Part shown: piece by piece, positions 9,478 through 18,260 of the stretch
Layout: the number at the start of each line of letters is the position of its first letter
How positions within the stretch are numbered: the first letter of the stretch is position 1
Assembly: GCA_003487805.1 (NCBI GenBank)
Contig: DNNE01000060.1
Span: forward strand, 15,502-79,501
Origin: Blastocatellia bacterium
GTDB lineage: Bacteria; Acidobacteriota; Blastocatellia; Pyrinomonadales; Pyrinomonadaceae
Direction: 5' to 3'
DNA: 64,000 nucleotides
Notes under the pieces: generated by a model
Databases searched by the model: none
What the model saw: only the letters and a program-made list of their open reading frames with translations
Told to the model about the DNA's origin: nothing
Program-made: the position numbers and the translations under genes

Positions 9478-11490
9478 TCAATAGCCGCCCACGTGAATTG
9501 CCGGACGCTTCTCTTCGTCCGGCTCGGCCTGCCTGAGCACTTCGCGGGTGACAGGAGCGGTGTCCCCTCGGCCGAACGCCACGTAATCGAAAAGATAGGC
9601 AATGGGATTCTTAGAACCCCAGTGGAAATAGGCGTGCGGAACCTTTCCGGTTTGGTCGCGAAGATAAAGAAGAAAAGCAGCGATGGTGTTTGGGACCGCA
9701 GGCCCCTCTGCGCGCAAAACGCGGTAGCCGCCCACCTCTGCGCCTTCCACTCTCATCGCATTCGCAAATTCAGAAGCATCCCGCACTTCCACTTCGAGAA
9801 ACAGAATCGGGTCCCGAGCGGAGAGATTGTGATCCTGGCGGTTCTCCGCTATCTCTCGCCGATACTCTTCCGGGTTGCTATCCTCCGGGCAGTTAGTGAT
9901 TATGCGAAGAGTTCCCTGGGTCGCCGCCTCATCGAGGAAACGTTGGGCGGTCTCGTCTATCTCAACACTCTCGACTCGCAGTTCAGTGGTGCGTGCAATT
10001 CGCGAAAGAAGTGAAACCAGAAGAATAAGTGCGATGAAGAATCCAGCTATCTTGATGCCGTCCGGACGTTCGATGACGTTCACTACCGTCGTGTACGCGA
10101 ACACGACGGAGATGAGCGCGAAAGCTGTGGCCCACAGCATTTGCTTACGACGCAGTGCCGAGATTGTGACTGCGACCGCAGCCGAACTCATCAAGACAAG
10201 AACACCGGTAGCGTAGGCTCCGCCTTGTGCATTCACGTCAGCTTTGAAGATGAGGGTAATGGCGAAGGCGATGATCGTGAAGACGATAACGAGCGGTCGC
10301 ATCGCGCGCGTCCAGTCCGGCGCCATGCCGTAGCGCGGCAGGTAGCGCGGAACGATGTTAAGCAGTCCGGCCATCGCCGATGCACCCGCGAACCACAAAA
10401 TCAAAATTGTGCTGACATCATAGACAGTGCCGAAGACAGGACCGAGGAAATCGTGAGCCAGGTAGGCGAGGGCGCGGCCGGCCGCTTCCCCGGCCGGCAA
10501 GTCACCATGCGCCGGGCGAAACTTCTCGGGCGAGATTAGCAGCGTCGTGATAAAGCTACTGGCGATCAGCAGCACGCTCATAATCAGTGCGGCAACGAAG
10601 AGCAGCTTCTTGGTGTTGCGTATGCGCCCGCGCGGATTCTCCTCAGTGTCGCCGGGGTCTCCTTCGACGAGTGGCATTACCGCTACACCAGTTTCAAAGC
10701 CTGAGAGCCCTAATGCGAGTTTTGGAAAGACGAGGAGCCCGATCAGAATGATCATGGTCCAGTTGCCACCGACGCGTGGATGGGCAAGCACCGCGGTCTG
10801 CCAACTTGAAATAACCGACGGGTTTTGCACCACGTGGTACAAACCTATGCAGAGTACGATTAAGTTGAGAATGAGATAGGCAGTAACAAGTACGACGGCG
10901 ATCCCGATGGCCTCCTTGAAGCCTTTTATGAAGACGCCTGAAAGCAGACTAATGAGAGCAAGCGTGATGCCGATGCTCACCGCTGTCGGGCGGAAGCCAT
11001 TGAGCATATTATGCATCAGCGGGTTTTCGACGATATGCGCTGTCGCGTCTGCCGCCGAGAGTGTGATCGTAATTATGAAATCGGTTGCCACAAAGCCTAG
11101 CAACACAAGGATGAAGAGCTTGCCCTGCCACCACGACAGAAGCTTCGCGAGCATCGAGATCGAGCCTTCGCCATGTGGGCTTTCCTCCGTCACGCGGCGG
11201 TAGATGGGGAGTGCCCCCAACAGTGTGAGAAGCACGAGAATTATTGTCGCCACGGGAGAGAGCGCGCCGGCGGCAAGGAAGGCGATTCCCGGTTGGTAGC
11301 CGAGCGTTGAAAAGTAATCAACGCCCGTCAAGCACATTACTTTGTACCAGGAGTGATGGCGGTGGATCTCCTTCTCACACTCGAAGGGCCCATCCATTTC
11401 CTTGATATAGCCCTCAAGCAACCAGCGCCTGAACGCACTTATCGGTAGCTTTGGCCGCACCGATTGAGACGCCTGGGCAGTCGTAACCAT
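9478..11490 (-). CDS. APC-superfamily permease with soluble C-terminal region
   Basis: A 670-residue polytopic membrane protein. About twelve hydrophobic segments lie between residues 50 and 500. The helix-1 region, [20 protein letters not shown], resembles the unwound substrate-binding first helix of APC transporters. An E-rich loop ([14 protein letters not shown]) and a soluble tail of about 160 residues follow ([34 protein letters not shown]). The family moves amino acids, and some relatives with soluble tails (KimA type) move potassium; the substrate cannot be read here. The start at 11490 has a GGGAGG ribosome site. It lies downstream of, and in the same direction as, the small genes at 11647-12283, separated from them by a short palindrome. 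Confidence 0.8.
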   Translation of the reverse strand: MVTTAQASQSVRPKLPISAFRRWLLEGYIKEMDGPFECEKEIHRHHSWYKVMCLTGVDYFSTLGYQPGIAFLAAGALSPVATIILVLLTLLGALPIYRRVTEESPHGEGSISMLAKLLSWWQGKLFILVLLGFVATDFIITITLSAADATAHIVENPLMHNMLNGFRPTAVSIGITLALISLLSGVFIKGFKEAIGIAVVLVTAYLILNLIVLCIGLYHVVQNPSVISSWQTAVLAHPRVGGNWTMIILIGLLVFPKLALGLSGFETGVAVMPLVEGDPGDTEENPRGRIRNTKKLLFVAALIMSVLLIASSFITTLLISPEKFRPAHGDLPAGEAAGRALAYLAHDFLGPVFGTVYDVSTILILWFAGASAMAGLLNIVPRYLPRYGMAPDWTRAMRPLVIVFTIIAFAITLIFKADVNAQGGAYATGVLVLMSSAAVAVTISALRRKQMLWATAFALISVVFAYTTVVNVIERPDGIKIAGFFIALILLVSLLSRIARTTELRVESVEIDETAQRFLDEAATQGTLRIITNCPEDSNPEEYRREIAENRQDHNLSARDPILFLEVEVRDASEFANAMRVEGAEVGGYRVLRAEGPAVPNTIAAFLLYLRDQTGKVPHAYFHWGSKNPIAYLFDYVAFGRGDTAPVTREVLRQAEPDEEKRPAIHVGGY

Positions 11491-11521
11491 CGGCCTTGCC
11501 TCCCTACCCGTGTGATTATCT

Positions 11522-11540
11522 AACTACACCAATTGTAGTT
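11522..11540. promoter_or_regulatory. Perfect 7-bp inverted repeat upstream of the permease
   Basis: AACTACA (11522-11528) and TGTAGTT (11534-11540) form a perfect inverted repeat with a 5-base spacer, 32 bases upstream of the permease start. It could be an operator or a small hairpin that ends the upstream transcript. No U-run follows it closely, so an operator is slightly favoured. Confidence 0.35.
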
Positions 11541-11646
11541 GTCATTCTACTTCAAGTTTGTCTGTCCGCAGGGAGAACGGTGGGAGTCTTACAACTTTCC
11601 ATTTTTTCAAAGCTAGAGAATAAGCACAGCGGCACCGTTGGTTAAT

Positions 11647-11801
11647 CTATTCTTGACCAATGTGTACGGCGCCCACGTCCTTGAGCAATGCTTCGAGCCT
11701 GTTCCTGTCAGCGTCGTCGCCTGACTTGGTTTCGACACCCAGGAAAATGCCCCCTCGCGCAAGCCGGCAACGTAGACCGTACCGCGATGCTCTTTGGCCA
11801 T
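11647..11801 (-). pseudogene. Short general-stress-protein-like (YAEGVRRGG type) gene with a frameshift
   Basis: From the ATG at 11799-11801, which has an AAGGAA ribosome site about 9 bases upstream, the frame reads MAKEHRGTVYVAGLREG and then loses sense. Adding one G in the G5 run (11750-11754 on the plus strand) continues it as GIFLGVETKSGDDADRNRLE and on to VGAVHIGQE and a stop at 11647. The joined ~51-residue reading resembles the YAEGVRRGG...RLEALL..VGAV half of the general stress domain seen in 17M-type proteins. It is either a decaying relic of a longer gene, a genuine mini-gene with a lesion, or a homopolymer sequencing error. Its place beside many stress genes fits. Confidence 0.5.
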
Positions 11802-11844
11802 GACAAATCAATTTCCTTCATCGAAATCGTGCAACCGATTCGAT

Positions 11845-12006
11845 CTACTTCTGAGGGGTTGTAACGTTAATATCAACCTGCGTCTTTTTGCCGCCAAATA
11901 CACCGGCTCGATAAGCAAAGAACGCGGCCACCAGCACGATAATAAATATCACCAGGACAGCAACCACGCCCGCGCTGCCGCCTCCTCCATTGCCGTTGTC
12001 ACCCAT
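11845..12006 (-). CDS. Small single-TM glycine-rich protein
   Basis: A 53-residue protein. I start it at the ATG at 12004-12006 because TTAAGGAGAA lies just upstream; the longer frame to 12036 would put that site inside the gene. A Gly-rich head ([13 protein letters not shown]) is followed by one strong transmembrane helix ([19 protein letters not shown]) and a short basic-polar tail ([15 protein letters not shown]). No family is recognised. It belongs to the row of tiny stress-island genes, several of which have near-consensus ribosome sites, and is probably membrane-inserted. Confidence 0.7.
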   Translation of the reverse strand: MGDNGNGGGGSAGVVAVLVIFIIVLVAAFFAYRAGVFGGKKTQVDINVTTPQK

Positions 12007-12082
12007 TAAATTCTCCTTAAGAGAAAAGTACCTCATAGCGCTAATGACGCTGCAAGAGTGTCATTAACCCGTGCCGTTAGCC

Positions 12083-12283
12083 TTACCGCTCATTCGTTGG
12101 CTGGAATAAACGATCAAAAGCTGGAAGCGATTCCGCACGCGCTTCCTGCCGAAATTCCCGAACCCACGAGCGGACTGCTCTCGACCATCGGTTTCGGTCA
12201 TCGTCAAATTCCATCTGGGACCGTACCTCTGTGGATTCGCGTTCCGCTTTCTTGATCAGCTTTATTAGTGATTTAGTGTTCAT
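12083..12283 (-). CDS. Small charged protein of unknown function
   Basis: A 66-residue, highly charged protein, rich in Arg, Glu and Trp (KKAERESTEVRSQMEFDDD, RNRWSRAVRSWVREFRQEAR), probably one or two amphipathic helices. The start is supported by TAAGGAGCT directly upstream of the ATG. No family is recognised and there is no signal peptide. It lies upstream of and co-oriented with the small TM gene at 11845-12006. Confidence 0.6.
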   Translation of the reverse strand: MNTKSLIKLIKKAERESTEVRSQMEFDDDRNRWSRAVRSWVREFRQEARAESLPAFDRLFQPTNER

Positions 12284-12774
12284 AGCTCCTTACCCTGAAA
12301 GTCTCACCATGAAAGAAACGCCGCACGCTTGCCAACTCCTAGCGCGCAGACCCGGTTCAATCGGCGTGCCGCTTACAGAATTGTGCGGTAACACCCAAAA
12401 ACTCTAAGTAGACCTGTCTCGGAATAATGCGCAGGGTGTGAGTCAAACGAACAGCACGGCCAGTCGCAATGCTCTCTTGATTTGTTGCTTCGTTCCAGTA
12501 TGAGGCGATTCATATTCGTAACTCATCTATGGTACGTGCGTTGCTCGTGGGCCGACGACTTCTACTCGTTATGAAGCGAGTGCCTGGCGGGTGGACTTCT
12601 AACAATTTGTCTCAATAACAAAAGGGGGCGAGCAAATGGGAGATATCAAAGCCCCTTTAGGCGAAGATGCTTGCGTGGGCACGACCTAAAGGTATGCGCA
12701 CGCCACTGAAGCAGCGTCGAGGATCAAAACCTTGATTGCTTCTAAGAATGTTGGTGGAAAAAGGAGACCTAAGT
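12284..12774. other. Intergenic region, divergent promoters
   Basis: About 490 bases separate the minus-strand small genes from the plus-strand lmo0937-type gene. Two tiny frames (about 12309-12407, and 12636-12689 with a GGGGGCG upstream) are too short and plain to call. I see no repeat or RNA gene. Promoters for both directions are expected here. Confidence 0.4.
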
Positions 12775-12921
12775 ATGCTTTGGACCATAATCGTAATTCT
12801 GCTAGTGCTCTGGTTGCTCGGATTCATCGGCCACGTCGGAGGCGGATTAATTCACCTCTTGCTCGTAGTGGCAGTAATCGTACTGGTAATCAATTTACTA
12901 ACCGGCCGCAGGGCTGTTTAG
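12775..12921 (+). CDS. lmo0937-family small membrane protein
   Basis: A 48-residue protein that is nearly all membrane: MLWTIIVILLVLWLLGF, then IGHVGGGLIHLLLVVAVIVL and VINLLTGRRAV. This is the typical two-helix pattern of the lmo0937 family, found in many bacteria beside stress genes. The start at 12775 is chosen because AAAAGGAGACC lies 6-12 bases upstream; an upstream in-frame start at 12736 would leave that site within the gene. The function of the family is unknown. Confidence 0.85.
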   Translation: MLWTIIVILLVLWLLGFIGHVGGGLIHLLLVVAVIVLVINLLTGRRAV

Positions 12922-12947
12922 TTTCAATTCAAAGGAGCAACACAACG

Positions 12948-13151
12948 ATGGCTAAGAATACCGGGAGCGGTTCGCGCAAAGGTGCAGTCAAGGACCGCAC
13001 GCAAACTGACAACCCGAAGACAAACCAGTGGGTCGAACGGGACGAAGAAAAGGGAAGTCCCAAGAAAGGCCAATTCAAGAATGTGAAGGAAGATGGCGAA
13101 CCCTTCAAAGGTGTTGCGAAGGAACCAGATAAGCGACGACGCCAAAGCTAG
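12948..13151 (+). CDS. Small hydrophilic KGG/stress-type protein
   Basis: A 67-residue, very hydrophilic and probably disordered protein (MAKNTGSGSRKGAVKDRTQT, NQWVERDEEKGSPKKGQFKN, GEPFKGVAKEPDKRRR). The start at 12948 has AAAGGAG upstream. I have the impression that similar short proteins with NPKTxxWVxRDEExG and FKGVxxE cores are widespread in bacterial stress clusters, but I cannot name a function. It sits 26 bases after the lmo0937-like gene and 31 bases before a histone-like gene, so the three are probably co-transcribed. Confidence 0.75.
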   Translation: MAKNTGSGSRKGAVKDRTQTDNPKTNQWVERDEEKGSPKKGQFKNVKEDGEPFKGVAKEPDKRRRQS

Positions 13152-13182
13152 ACGGATAAACTCCAAAGGAGCAAGGCAAACT

Positions 13183-13485
13183 ATGGCGACTAAAAAAACG
13201 ACAAAGAAAAAATCAACGGCTACTGGAACCTCTAAGAAGCGCTCTGGCTCGAAGAAACCGAGCGCAACCACTAAGAAGAAAGCTGGCAAGAAATCAGGTA
13301 AGTCAAAATCATCCGCAGGAATTTTCAGCAAGGCCAAGAAAGTCGCCCGCAAAGTTCTAGCCGGGGCGGCAAAAGGTGCGGTGGCGGGCGCAGCCGAAGC
13401 GGGGAGCAAGGCTACTGGAATCGGGCAAGCCTCTAAGAGCGATAGCCAGGACAAAAGCAAATCAGCAAAGCGAAGGAGTCGTTAG
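13183..13485 (+). CDS. Lysine-rich histone H1-like protein
   Basis: A 100-residue protein made mostly of Lys, Ala, Ser and Thr (MATKKTTKKKSTATG, KKKAGKKSGKSKSS) with one less basic helix in the middle (IFSKAKKVARKVLAGAAKGA) and a basic end. The composition is that of bacterial H1-like nucleoid proteins. DNA binding is inferred from composition only. The start at 13183 has AAAGGAG upstream. Basic tails of the same style occur on the hemerythrin-like (21019) and ferritin-like (21833) proteins of this island. Confidence 0.75.
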   Translation: MATKKTTKKKSTATGTSKKRSGSKKPSATTKKKAGKKSGKSKSSAGIFSKAKKVARKVLAGAAKGAVAGAAEAGSKATGIGQASKSDSQDKSKSAKRRSR

Positions 13486-13565
13486 TTAGGCGATTGTCGC
13501 GGCCGCGGAGGGGAGCAATGGCGGCTATTCATATTCATCAGTCATTGATTCCGCCGGAACGGAAA

Positions 13566-14045
13566 TTAGATTAGCGCTTTCTTCGCGGTTTCGATTCGGA
13601 GGTTCTCAACTCGATCGCGCTGGTTCTGTGCGCGCTGGATCAGACGCCCGTAATCCAATATTCGCAATGAGGGCGATTTCTCCGCAGCCGCCGTTAGAGC
13701 TATCCACAAAGATCGTTTTCCTTCGATTCCCAGCGACAACGCTTCCAAGGATTCAAATAATCGGAAAGACCTATCCTCCGGATCGTCAAAGCGGAGTTTT
13801 AGCTCCGTCACTTTCTCGGCGAGCCATGCCGACGCTTTTCGCGTCCGGCTCTCGGCGATATCGAGGTGCTCCATCAAACCCTGGAGTTCATCGCGATCAG
13901 CGGCGATATCGGCACGAAGTTGTGTGAAGAAAGTACCCAACTCGCCCTCGGAATGAGTGGCTTGCAAATGATCCAACAGCTCAAGAGCCACCACAGAGCC
14001 TGCGAGATGATCGTTCAGGTATGTAGCTATATATTCGTCCGCCAT
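13566..14045 (-). CDS. Helical hypothetical protein, ferritin/hemerythrin-like size
   Basis: A 159-residue, all-helical-looking cytoplasmic protein (MADEYIATYLNDHLAGSVVA, TFFTQLRADIAADRDELQGL). Acidic and aromatic residues fall at spacings reminiscent of ferritin-like bundles, but I cannot see a complete metal-site pattern. CCAAGGAGAGA upstream of the ATG supports the start at 14045. It is a known type of conserved hypothetical in stress clusters, with no assigned function. Confidence 0.65.
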   Translation of the reverse strand: MADEYIATYLNDHLAGSVVALELLDHLQATHSEGELGTFFTQLRADIAADRDELQGLMEHLDIAESRTRKASAWLAEKVTELKLRFDDPEDRSFRLFESLEALSLGIEGKRSLWIALTAAAEKSPSLRILDYGRLIQRAQNQRDRVENLRIETAKKALI

Positions 14046-14135
14046 ATTCTCTCCTTGGTGCTATAGCAACTATCGTGATGCTAAACATCAAGGTGCAACC
14101 TCTTATCGGTCTTAGAGCAGTTGACAGACCGGTAT

Positions 14136-15065
14136 CTATTTGGCTTTCGCCGAATTCAAACTGAAACAATTCAAGGATGCACCCTTAACTCGAATCGCCG
14201 CGTATGTGCCCAACGCCGCGATGACGATGGCTGCAATATTCAACAGTAGCCCAATCACCCGCCGCGCCGGAGGAGTCGAATCGGAAGCCGGAAATCCCAG
14301 CACCAGACACAATCCCAGCCAGGCCGGAATAATTGCGATTTGAGCCGTTGCGGCTAATCCAATCATCTCTCGCCGGCCGACGTCATCTGCAGTTGCCAGC
14401 CCGGCGGCGACTCCTACAGCGAACGAAAAGAGAAAGCCCGTCGCCAGTGAATTGAAATCCGAATATTGGACCGGTGGATTACTTAAGAGCCCAATAATGA
14501 CACCTCCGACGACCAGGAGGCTGATAGCAACGATAAGCGAATACAGTCCTTGAAGTGCTAGTCGCCACTGCTGCGTCCAGAGTCCAAAGCCAACGCTTAG
14601 CATCAAAGGCAGCAGGGGAATGAAGAGCAACCCGGCAATTATGAAGAGCAATTTGAATTCAACCAACCCATAAGCGAGTAGCAGTGCGCCGATCAGGATT
14701 CTTCCCACGAAGCCGTACGTAACCTGAGAGAATTGCCACAGCTCTTCAAAGAGATCCACGCAAGGTTCTACCAGCGGTCGCGCCAGGGTGCTCAACTTTT
14801 CACGGGAGACCAAGGCTCGCGGTTGGCGAACGGCGATTGAAAATTTCTCGACGTCAAAAAAAGACGCGCTGGTGAACTCGTCCATGAATGCCTTTGCCAT
14901 GGGCGTGCCCACGTCCATCTCGATTGAATCTTTTATCGTTTCCAACCCGGTGGTGTTCAGAACGCGCTTCTCAGACACAGACACTTCGGAGATGCCAACC
15001 GCAAATGCAATCCTGGCGATTTGAGGAGCACAACCCTGGGGACCTGTTACGGTAATCTGTCTCAT
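14136..15065 (-). CDS. DUF389-family membrane protein
   Basis: A ~309-residue protein with an N-terminal soluble domain (MRQITVTGPQGCAPQIARIA, later TSASFFDVEKFSIAVRQPR) followed by about six to seven transmembrane helices. The helix-loop SFAVGVAAGLATADD...GLAATAQIAIIPAWLGL matches the typical DUF389 region. I start at the ATG at 15063-15065; a TTG at 15089 would add eight residues, and neither has a clear ribosome site. The molecular function of DUF389 is unknown. It forms a minus-strand pair with the helical protein at 13566-14045, though the ~90-base gap could hold a second promoter. Confidence 0.75.
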   Translation of the reverse strand: MRQITVTGPQGCAPQIARIAFAVGISEVSVSEKRVLNTTGLETIKDSIEMDVGTPMAKAFMDEFTSASFFDVEKFSIAVRQPRALVSREKLSTLARPLVEPCVDLFEELWQFSQVTYGFVGRILIGALLLAYGLVEFKLLFIIAGLLFIPLLPLMLSVGFGLWTQQWRLALQGLYSLIVAISLLVVGGVIIGLLSNPPVQYSDFNSLATGFLFSFAVGVAAGLATADDVGRREMIGLAATAQIAIIPAWLGLCLVLGFPASDSTPPARRVIGLLLNIAAIVIAALGTYAAIRVKGASLNCFSLNSAKAK

Positions 15066-15360
15066 AGTTGAGAGAGGCGTCTGGCACAAGTCACTGTCTG
15101 GCGATCATTTCGTATGACACGACTATTCGCATGACTCCTATACACAGGACGACGCAATAACTGTCTAGTTCCTAATCGTTCGAGCAATCAATTAGGGTCA
15201 GACGGAAAACCCGCAAGCACAGTGCCAGCGTTAGTTCATCGACCAAATTCGAGGAAATATTCGGAACGCTTTGGCTGAGATTCCCCATTTTGAATTGGCC
15301 TGCAAGTTGCTTCAGTCCACGCCGAGCAAAACAAAATGCGTGAGATGGAGGGGACAGACT

Positions 15361-15465
15361 ATGAAGACAGACAACGAGAAAGGTAAGGTCGGTTACATCA
15401 TACTGTGGCTCCTGGGAGTACCGATTTCAGTATTGTTATTGATCGCGCTCCTGCGGGCCTGCTGA
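15361..15465 (+). CDS. Tiny single-TM protein
   Basis: A 34-residue protein, MKTDNEKGKVGYIILWLLGV followed by PISVLLLIALLRAC. It has a short charged head and one membrane helix with a proline kink. The start at 15361 is chosen because GGAGGGGAC lies upstream; the longer frame from 15271 would bury it. I believe similar 30-50-residue proteins with the GYIxLWLLGVP core are common in bacteria and of unknown function. Confidence 0.75.
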   Translation: MKTDNEKGKVGYIILWLLGVPISVLLLIALLRAC

Positions 15466-15499
15466 GCGCGTGGGCCTAAACTTAATGAGGAAAATAAAG

Positions 15500-15964
15500 A
15501 TGAAAAAGAGAGTCTTATTCTTAAGCACCGTCGGTATTGCCGCAGGGTTGTTATACGCGCTCGGAATCCACGGGCGCAAAAATGGACCAGCGAGCGAACA
15601 GTCAAAAGATCGCAAGTTGTCGGGGAATGCGCGAGCCTTAGCTGATGAGGTAGTTGCAACTGATTTATCCGGGCAAGCCGAACGAGCTTCTATGGGTCGG
15701 ATTGAAAACGGCAAGGCAGTGGTGACGGGAATCCAAGCTGAGCTGGCAATCGACGACCAGGGTACTGATCAATTTGAGGCTTCACAGATCCTCAAGAACA
15801 TCCGCGACGGTGCTTTTGACGCCAGTGACGAAAAGCTGGCCCTGGCCCTCGGCCGGCCAACTGAGGAGATTGAGGAGTGGACCAGCGGCAGCGGACTGAT
15901 CGATGGCGACGTGATAATGAAAGCCCGGGCACTGGCCCTTCAACGCGGCCTGGAGGTTGAGTGA
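15500..15964 (+). CDS. Membrane-anchored hypothetical protein
   Basis: A 154-residue protein starting MKKRVLFLSTVGIAAGLLYA, a single N-terminal anchor, then a hydrophilic region. The C-terminal half (ASQILKNIRDGAFDASDEKL, GRPTEEIEEWTSGSGLIDGD, VIMKARALALQRG) looks like a compact helical domain. I start it at 15500, after an ATGAGGAAAAT ribosome region; a start at 15470 would add ten residues. It lies 34 bases after the tiny TM gene and 15 bases before the next gene, so the three are probably one transcript. No family is recognised. Confidence 0.65.
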   Translation: MKKRVLFLSTVGIAAGLLYALGIHGRKNGPASEQSKDRKLSGNARALADEVVATDLSGQAERASMGRIENGKAVVTGIQAELAIDDQGTDQFEASQILKNIRDGAFDASDEKLALALGRPTEEIEEWTSGSGLIDGDVIMKARALALQRGLEVE

Positions 15965-15979
15965 GGTCACTTAAAAAGT

Positions 15980-16288
15980 ATGCACCTCGTTCAACTACTC
16001 CTCCCACTGCACGACAACCATAAACAGGCATTTCCTAACGCTTACTTCAACAAGGTACGTGAAGATTTGACGAACCGCTTCGGTGGCGTCACTGCGTTCG
16101 TCCGTTCTCCTGCCGTCGGACTCTGGAAGGAACACTATGACGATATAAATCGTGATGAAGTGGTCATGTTCGAAGTGCTGGCTGAGCAACTCGATAGAGA
16201 GTGGTGGGCTGACTATAGGAAGCAATTGCAAGAGAGATTTCGGCAAGAAGAACTTCTAATCTGGGCTTCGGATATTACGAAGTTGTGA
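15980..16288 (+). CDS. Conserved hypothetical protein (MHLVQLLLPL type)
   Basis: A 102-residue cytoplasmic protein: MHLVQLLLPLHDNHKQAFPN, then DLTNRFGGVTAFVRSPAVGL, DEVVMFEVLAEQLDREWW and a basic-acidic helix. Beta-alpha alternation suggests a small ferredoxin-like fold. I recognise this as a widespread small conserved protein, often near stress or membrane genes, but know no function. It follows the anchored protein by 15 bases. Confidence 0.75.
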   Translation: MHLVQLLLPLHDNHKQAFPNAYFNKVREDLTNRFGGVTAFVRSPAVGLWKEHYDDINRDEVVMFEVLAEQLDREWWADYRKQLQERFRQEELLIWASDITKL

Positions 16289-16464
16289 CGCAGACTTTCG
16301 GTCTTCCGATGAAGTTAGTGGCACTCATCTTGCTCCAGGGTCTTCACGCCTAATTAGTAGCTGCAATCTGTTTTGAATGAATGCAGCGAAGCTCAAGTCA
16401 ATGTCGGTTTTGAGACTTGACGACAACTCAAGCAGTTAACATTTCGAACATGGGAGGAAGAATC

Positions 16465-16632
16465 ATGGCAGACGATCGTAAAGAAAATCAGGGTGGTCAG
16501 CAGGGCGGTCAACAGGCTCCGGGCCGTCAAGGCGATGGACAAGAGGCCGGCGGCCGACCAGGTCAACAGGGCAGCGAGCAGGGTGGCCAACCAGGTGGCG
16601 GTCAAAAAGGTGATCAGCAAAGCGACCGCTAG
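16465..16632 (+). CDS. Gly/Gln-rich low-complexity protein
   Basis: A 55-residue, almost entirely disordered protein made of Gly, Gln, Asp, Pro and Arg (MADDRKENQGGQQGGQQAPG, GGRPGQQGSEQGGQPGGGQK). GGGAGGAAGA upstream of the ATG at 16465 is a strong ribosome site, which argues that it is translated. The composition resembles hydrophilin-like desiccation proteins; this is inference only. A perfect 9-bp hairpin follows the stop. Confidence 0.65.
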   Translation: MADDRKENQGGQQGGQQAPGRQGDGQEAGGRPGQQGSEQGGQPGGGQKGDQQSDR

Positions 16633-16646
16633 TTCCAGTGTGGTGA

Positions 16647-16674
16647 CGAGGTGAGTCCGATTGGGCTCACCTCG
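16647..16674 (+). terminator. Hairpin downstream of the Gly/Gln-rich gene
   Basis: CGAGGTGAG (16647-16655) pairs perfectly with CTCACCTCG (16666-16674) around a 10-base loop, 15 bases after the stop at 16632. There is no run of T after it, so it may be a weak terminator or an mRNA-stabilising end rather than a classic intrinsic terminator. Confidence 0.5.
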
Positions 16675-16736
16675 CATTGCCATCATGCAAGAGTGATTTT
16701 CTTTCACTCACACTCATTCATTCAGGAGACACCTAC

Positions 16737-17525
16737 ATGACAAGGAATACGGGTAAACTCGCCATTATTACCGGCGCTTCAACAGGTATCGGCTATGAAC
16801 TAGCTCGGTGTTGCGCCGAGGACGGTTTTGACTTGTTGATTGCTGCCGATGAACCAGAGATCCATGAAGCGGCTGAAGATTTTAAGAAGCTCGGCGTTGA
16901 AGTCGCGGCGATCGAAGCAGACTTGGCGACGAGTGAAGGAGTGGACGTCCTCTATGCCGCTGCCAGCGGGCGCGCGGTTGATGCCTTACTGGCCAATGCC
17001 GGTCTTGGCTTGGGAGGCGCGTTTCTCGATCAGAACTTCGACGAGATTCATCACGTCATAGACACCAATATCACCGGCACGATTTACCTGGCGCAAAAAG
17101 TGGGCAGAGATATGCGCTCACGTGGACAGGGACGCATTCTCTTTACCGGTTCGATCGCAGGCTTTACTCCGGGAAGCTTCAACGCAACTTATAACGGCAC
17201 CAAAGCTTTCGTCGACTCGTTCTCGTTTGCTTTGCGGAATGAACTAAAAGACACGGGTGTGACGGTAACGTGTCTTATGCCTGGCGCTACTGAAACTGAA
17301 TTTTTCGAGCGGGCCGATATGCTCGACACAAGAATTGGTCAATCGAAGAAAGACGATCCGGTCGATGTAGCAAAGGCAGGCTACGAAGCGATGATGAGCG
17401 GGGAAGGCGATGTCGTCACCGGGTTTAAGAACAAAGTAATGTCCGCCGCCGCGTTGTTCACTCCTTCAGACACTCTGGCAGAACAGCATCGCAAGAAGGC
17501 AGAACCCGGCTCAGCAAAGAAGTAA
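16737..17525 (+). CDS. Short-chain dehydrogenase/reductase
   Basis: A 262-residue classical SDR. The cofactor motif TGASTGIG lies near residues 13-20, LLANAGLG gives the NAG motif, TGSIAG the catalytic Ser region and YNGTKAF the YxxxK pair. The family reduces or oxidises small alcohols or ketones with NAD(P)H; the substrate is unknown. The start at 16737 has CAGGAGACAC upstream; the longer frame from 16677 lacks this. It is the first gene of a same-strand run (SDR, SRPBCC, ADH, isochorismatase-like, pyrophosphatase) with gaps of at most 27 bases. Confidence 0.88.
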   Translation: MTRNTGKLAIITGASTGIGYELARCCAEDGFDLLIAADEPEIHEAAEDFKKLGVEVAAIEADLATSEGVDVLYAAASGRAVDALLANAGLGLGGAFLDQNFDEIHHVIDTNITGTIYLAQKVGRDMRSRGQGRILFTGSIAGFTPGSFNATYNGTKAFVDSFSFALRNELKDTGVTVTCLMPGATETEFFERADMLDTRIGQSKKDDPVDVAKAGYEAMMSGEGDVVTGFKNKVMSAAALFTPSDTLAEQHRKKAEPGSAKK

Positions 17526-17552
17526 GGAATACGTCAACGCGGAGAACTAAGA

Positions 17553-18260
17553 ATGAACGAGACTCCTTTAACGCAGGAAGTCATCGACGGCGCGAACGTG
17601 GAATCCGGTGAGAATGAAGGGCTCTTTGCTAAAGCGGCCAAGCATCCGTTTATCGCCGGTGGTGCAATTTTGGCCGGTGCCGGACTCGCTTATGCGGCTG
17701 TCAAAACCATCCAAAACGCAGCCGACACGATTGCGCGCGAGGTTCATATTGAAACTTCAATCGCTATTGATAAGTCGCCCGAGGAGCTTTACGCGTTCTG
17801 GCGGGACTTTGAGAATCTCCCGCTTTTCATGAAGAACCTTGAATCGGTGATTGAGTTAGACGAGCGGAAGTCACATTGGATGGCCAAGGGTGTCGGGGCA
17901 GCGCGGGTCGAGTGGGATGCGGAAATTTACAATGAAACAGAGAACGAATTAATTGCCTGGCGATCATTGGAAAATGCAGATGTGGTGAACGCGGGATCGG
18001 TGAGATTTCAGAAAGCGCCAACAGGTCATGGCACGTACGTGCGCGTTACAGTGAATTACAATCCGCCAGCGGGGAAGTTGGGCGCTACTGTCGCGCAACT
18101 TCTGGGCGGTGAGCCGACCCAGCTGATTAAGGAAGACTTGCGACGGCTGAAGCAAATGATGGAAGTCGGCGAGATTTCGACTATTGATGGTCAAACCTCC
18201 GGGCGTGCCGAAAGCGAGGATGCGGAGATACCAACGATTAGTCAGGAGATCGAGAAATGA
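17553..18260 (+). CDS. SRPBCC/cyclase-like protein with N-terminal hydrophobic segment
   Basis: A 235-residue protein. Residues about 30-50 ([20 protein letters not shown]) form a hydrophobic helix. Residues about 65-205 look like an SRPBCC (START-like) domain: [57 protein letters not shown] and [18 protein letters not shown]. Such proteins bind hydrophobic ligands and are often next to SDR and zinc ADH genes in stress clusters. The stop overlaps the next start (ATGA), implying translational coupling with the dehydrogenase. Confidence 0.82.
   Translation: MNETPLTQEVIDGANVESGENEGLFAKAAKHPFIAGGAILAGAGLAYAAVKTIQNAADTIAREVHIETSIAIDKSPEELYAFWRDFENLPLFMKNLESVIELDERKSHWMAKGVGAARVEWDAEIYNETENELIAWRSLENADVVNAGSVRFQKAPTGHGTYVRVTVNYNPPAGKLGATVAQLLGGEPTQLIKEDLRRLKQMMEVGEISTIDGQTSGRAESEDAEIPTISQEIEK

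Noticed and set aside
12636..12689. 17-codon frame after GGGGGCG
   Set aside because: Too short and without any feature; a chance ATG cannot be excluded.
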